Part shown: one piece after another, positions 62,815 through 64,000 of the stretch
Layout: each line of letters opens with the position of its first letter
Numbering within the stretch: the stretch's first letter is position 1
Assembly (NCBI GenBank): GCA_021397835.1
Contig: JAJFZO010000857.1
Location: 310,001-374,000, forward strand
Reading direction: 5' to 3'
DNA: 64,000 bases
From: Moringa oleifera
Taxonomy: Eukaryota; Streptophyta; Magnoliopsida; Brassicales; Moringaceae
Notes under the pieces: model-generated
What the model saw: the letters and a program-made list of their open reading frames with translations, nothing else
Database searches by the model: none
What the model was told of the DNA's origin: nothing
Program-made: the position numbers and the translations under genes

Positions 62815-64000
62815 ATTAATTAGATATTAAACACACATTTTATTAGACTAAATCAAATTGTACTGTAATTAATTATGACGCTCAATGAGTTGCTAGATCA
62901 ATTTCATTGTTAATCCTAATTATACATTCGATTCAATTAAATATTCGATCCAATTAATTTTGAAGCTCAATTAAAAAATATTAGGCCCAATTAACCATAT
63001 TGCTCGATTAAATCTTCATCCAATTATATTCTAGACCTAATTATTTATTGGTCTCATTTAATTTTTAGACCGATTATAAATTAAGCCTAATTAGATATTA
63101 AATTAAAATTTTTTATTAAGCTCAATTAAATTTTAAGTTAATTAATTCTTAGCCACAATTAAACCTTGGGATCAATGAATTATTAAGGTCTATTAATTGT
63201 TAGGCTTCTTGAATTATTAAGTTATTAATTTTATATTCAATTACATATAAGCCCAATAATATCTTACACCTAATTAATTATTAGGCTGCAAATATATATT
63301 TTATGTTTAATTATTTATTAGGTTCAGTTATCTATGAAACTAATTTTTTATTAGATCCAATAAGATATTAGGCTAAGCAAACTTTTAGGTGGAATTAAAT
63401 CTTAATTCTGATTAATTACTAGACCCAATTAATGATTAGGCTAATTATTTATTAGGTCTAGTTAATTACTAGGCAATAATATTACATCTTAAGTCAAATG
63501 TTTTATTAAGCCTAGTTACATATTAAGGTTAATTATTCATTAAGCTCAATTATATATTAAGTCCAATAAATTATTCGGTTAAATTAATTATTAAACTCTC
63601 AATTACACATTGGGCACATTATATCTATCCCCAATTATAGTTTAAGTCTACTTGTTTCTTAAGCCTAATTTATTTTTATGTTCAAATATTTGTTGGGCTA
63701 AGCCTAATTATCTATTAGGCCAACTTTCTATAAGAGCCAATTATATCTATATCCAATTATAGTTTAAGTCTACTTGTATATTAAACCTAATACATTCTTA
63801 TGTTTAAATATTTGTTGGGTTTATGTACGGTAACCTCATTCAATTGTCGATGCAATTATATCTTAAATTAAATAAATTGTTGGATCTAAGTATATATGAG
63901 ATCAATTATATATTAAGTTTAATATTTTATTAGGCCCAGTTAAATCTTAAGGCTGACTAGTTATTGAGTATAGTTATTATTATATCCAATTAATTGTTAG
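62815..64000 (-). repeat. 17-bp minisatellite, reverse (R): recent copy of 57201-58385
   Basis: Nearly identical to 57201-58385 at an almost constant offset (5614 at the start, 5615 at the window edge). By eye it is about 96% identical over the first 490 bp, far closer than unit 1 is to unit 2. It runs off the window. Confidence 0.9.

Larger units (their letters stand above)
61669..64000 (+). repeat. Higher-order repeat, unit 3 (start; rearranged, runs off the edge)
   Basis: G-array to 62539, junction (gcataacagatgttaattgg) and only about 220 bp of C-array to 62814, followed abruptly by R-array. The strand switch, G-array, F-array and spacer of a full unit are absent. Confidence 0.65.

Noticed and set aside
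2936..64000. CRISPR array or bacterial origin
   Set aside because: The repeats are short, contiguous and diverged with no unique spacers of constant length, and the genes present have spliceosomal introns and plant families.

Overview
This is a window of plant nuclear DNA, almost certainly from a flowering plant. It holds degenerate arrays of the Arabidopsis-type telomere unit (TTTAGGG/CCCTAAA), plant Ty3/gypsy retrotransposon remains, GT-AG introns, and relics of two conserved genes in their plant forms: the N-terminal exons of GET4 and an FMC1-like LYR protein. The species cannot be named from the sequence. The DNA is very AT-rich, and I see no intact protein-coding gene.

Layout. Bases 1-5165 are repeat: a TTTAGGG-like array (G-array) carrying a solo LTR and a partial LTR, then an array of a 17-bp AT-rich unit in forward orientation (F-array), then a CCCTAAA-like array (C-array). 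Bases 5166-25334 are a low-copy island. It contains two truncated GET4 copies about 13.2 kb apart, a frameshifted FMC1-like pseudogene that still lies head-to-head with the second GET4 copy, two decayed exons of a coiled-coil protein, an unnamed dispersed repeat in several copies, long noncoding stretches, and the 3' end of a Ty3/gypsy element (partial pol plus 3' LTR). Bases 25977-64000 are repeat again. From about 33.1 kb this half is organised as a very long higher-order repeat: unit 1 about 33126-48888, unit 2 about 48889-61668, unit 3 about 61669 to the edge. Each full unit runs G-array, short F piece, C-array, strand switch, G-array, long F-array with an embedded 1-kb transposon-like element, unique AT-rich spacer, reversed 17-bp array (R-array), C-array, G-array.

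The main novelty is this repeat architecture. A 17-bp minisatellite (consensus near GGCCTAATAATTAATTG) and degenerate telomere-like DNA always alternate with the same polarity and have been amplified in blocks of 12.8-15.8 kb. One LTR family sits only in the telomere-like parts. The last 1.2 kb is a much younger copy of 57201-58385. The genes do not form a pathway. The GET4/FMC1-like pair looks like a captured, duplicated and decayed fragment of a divergent gene pair that shared a promoter region. All identities and boundaries were judged by eye.
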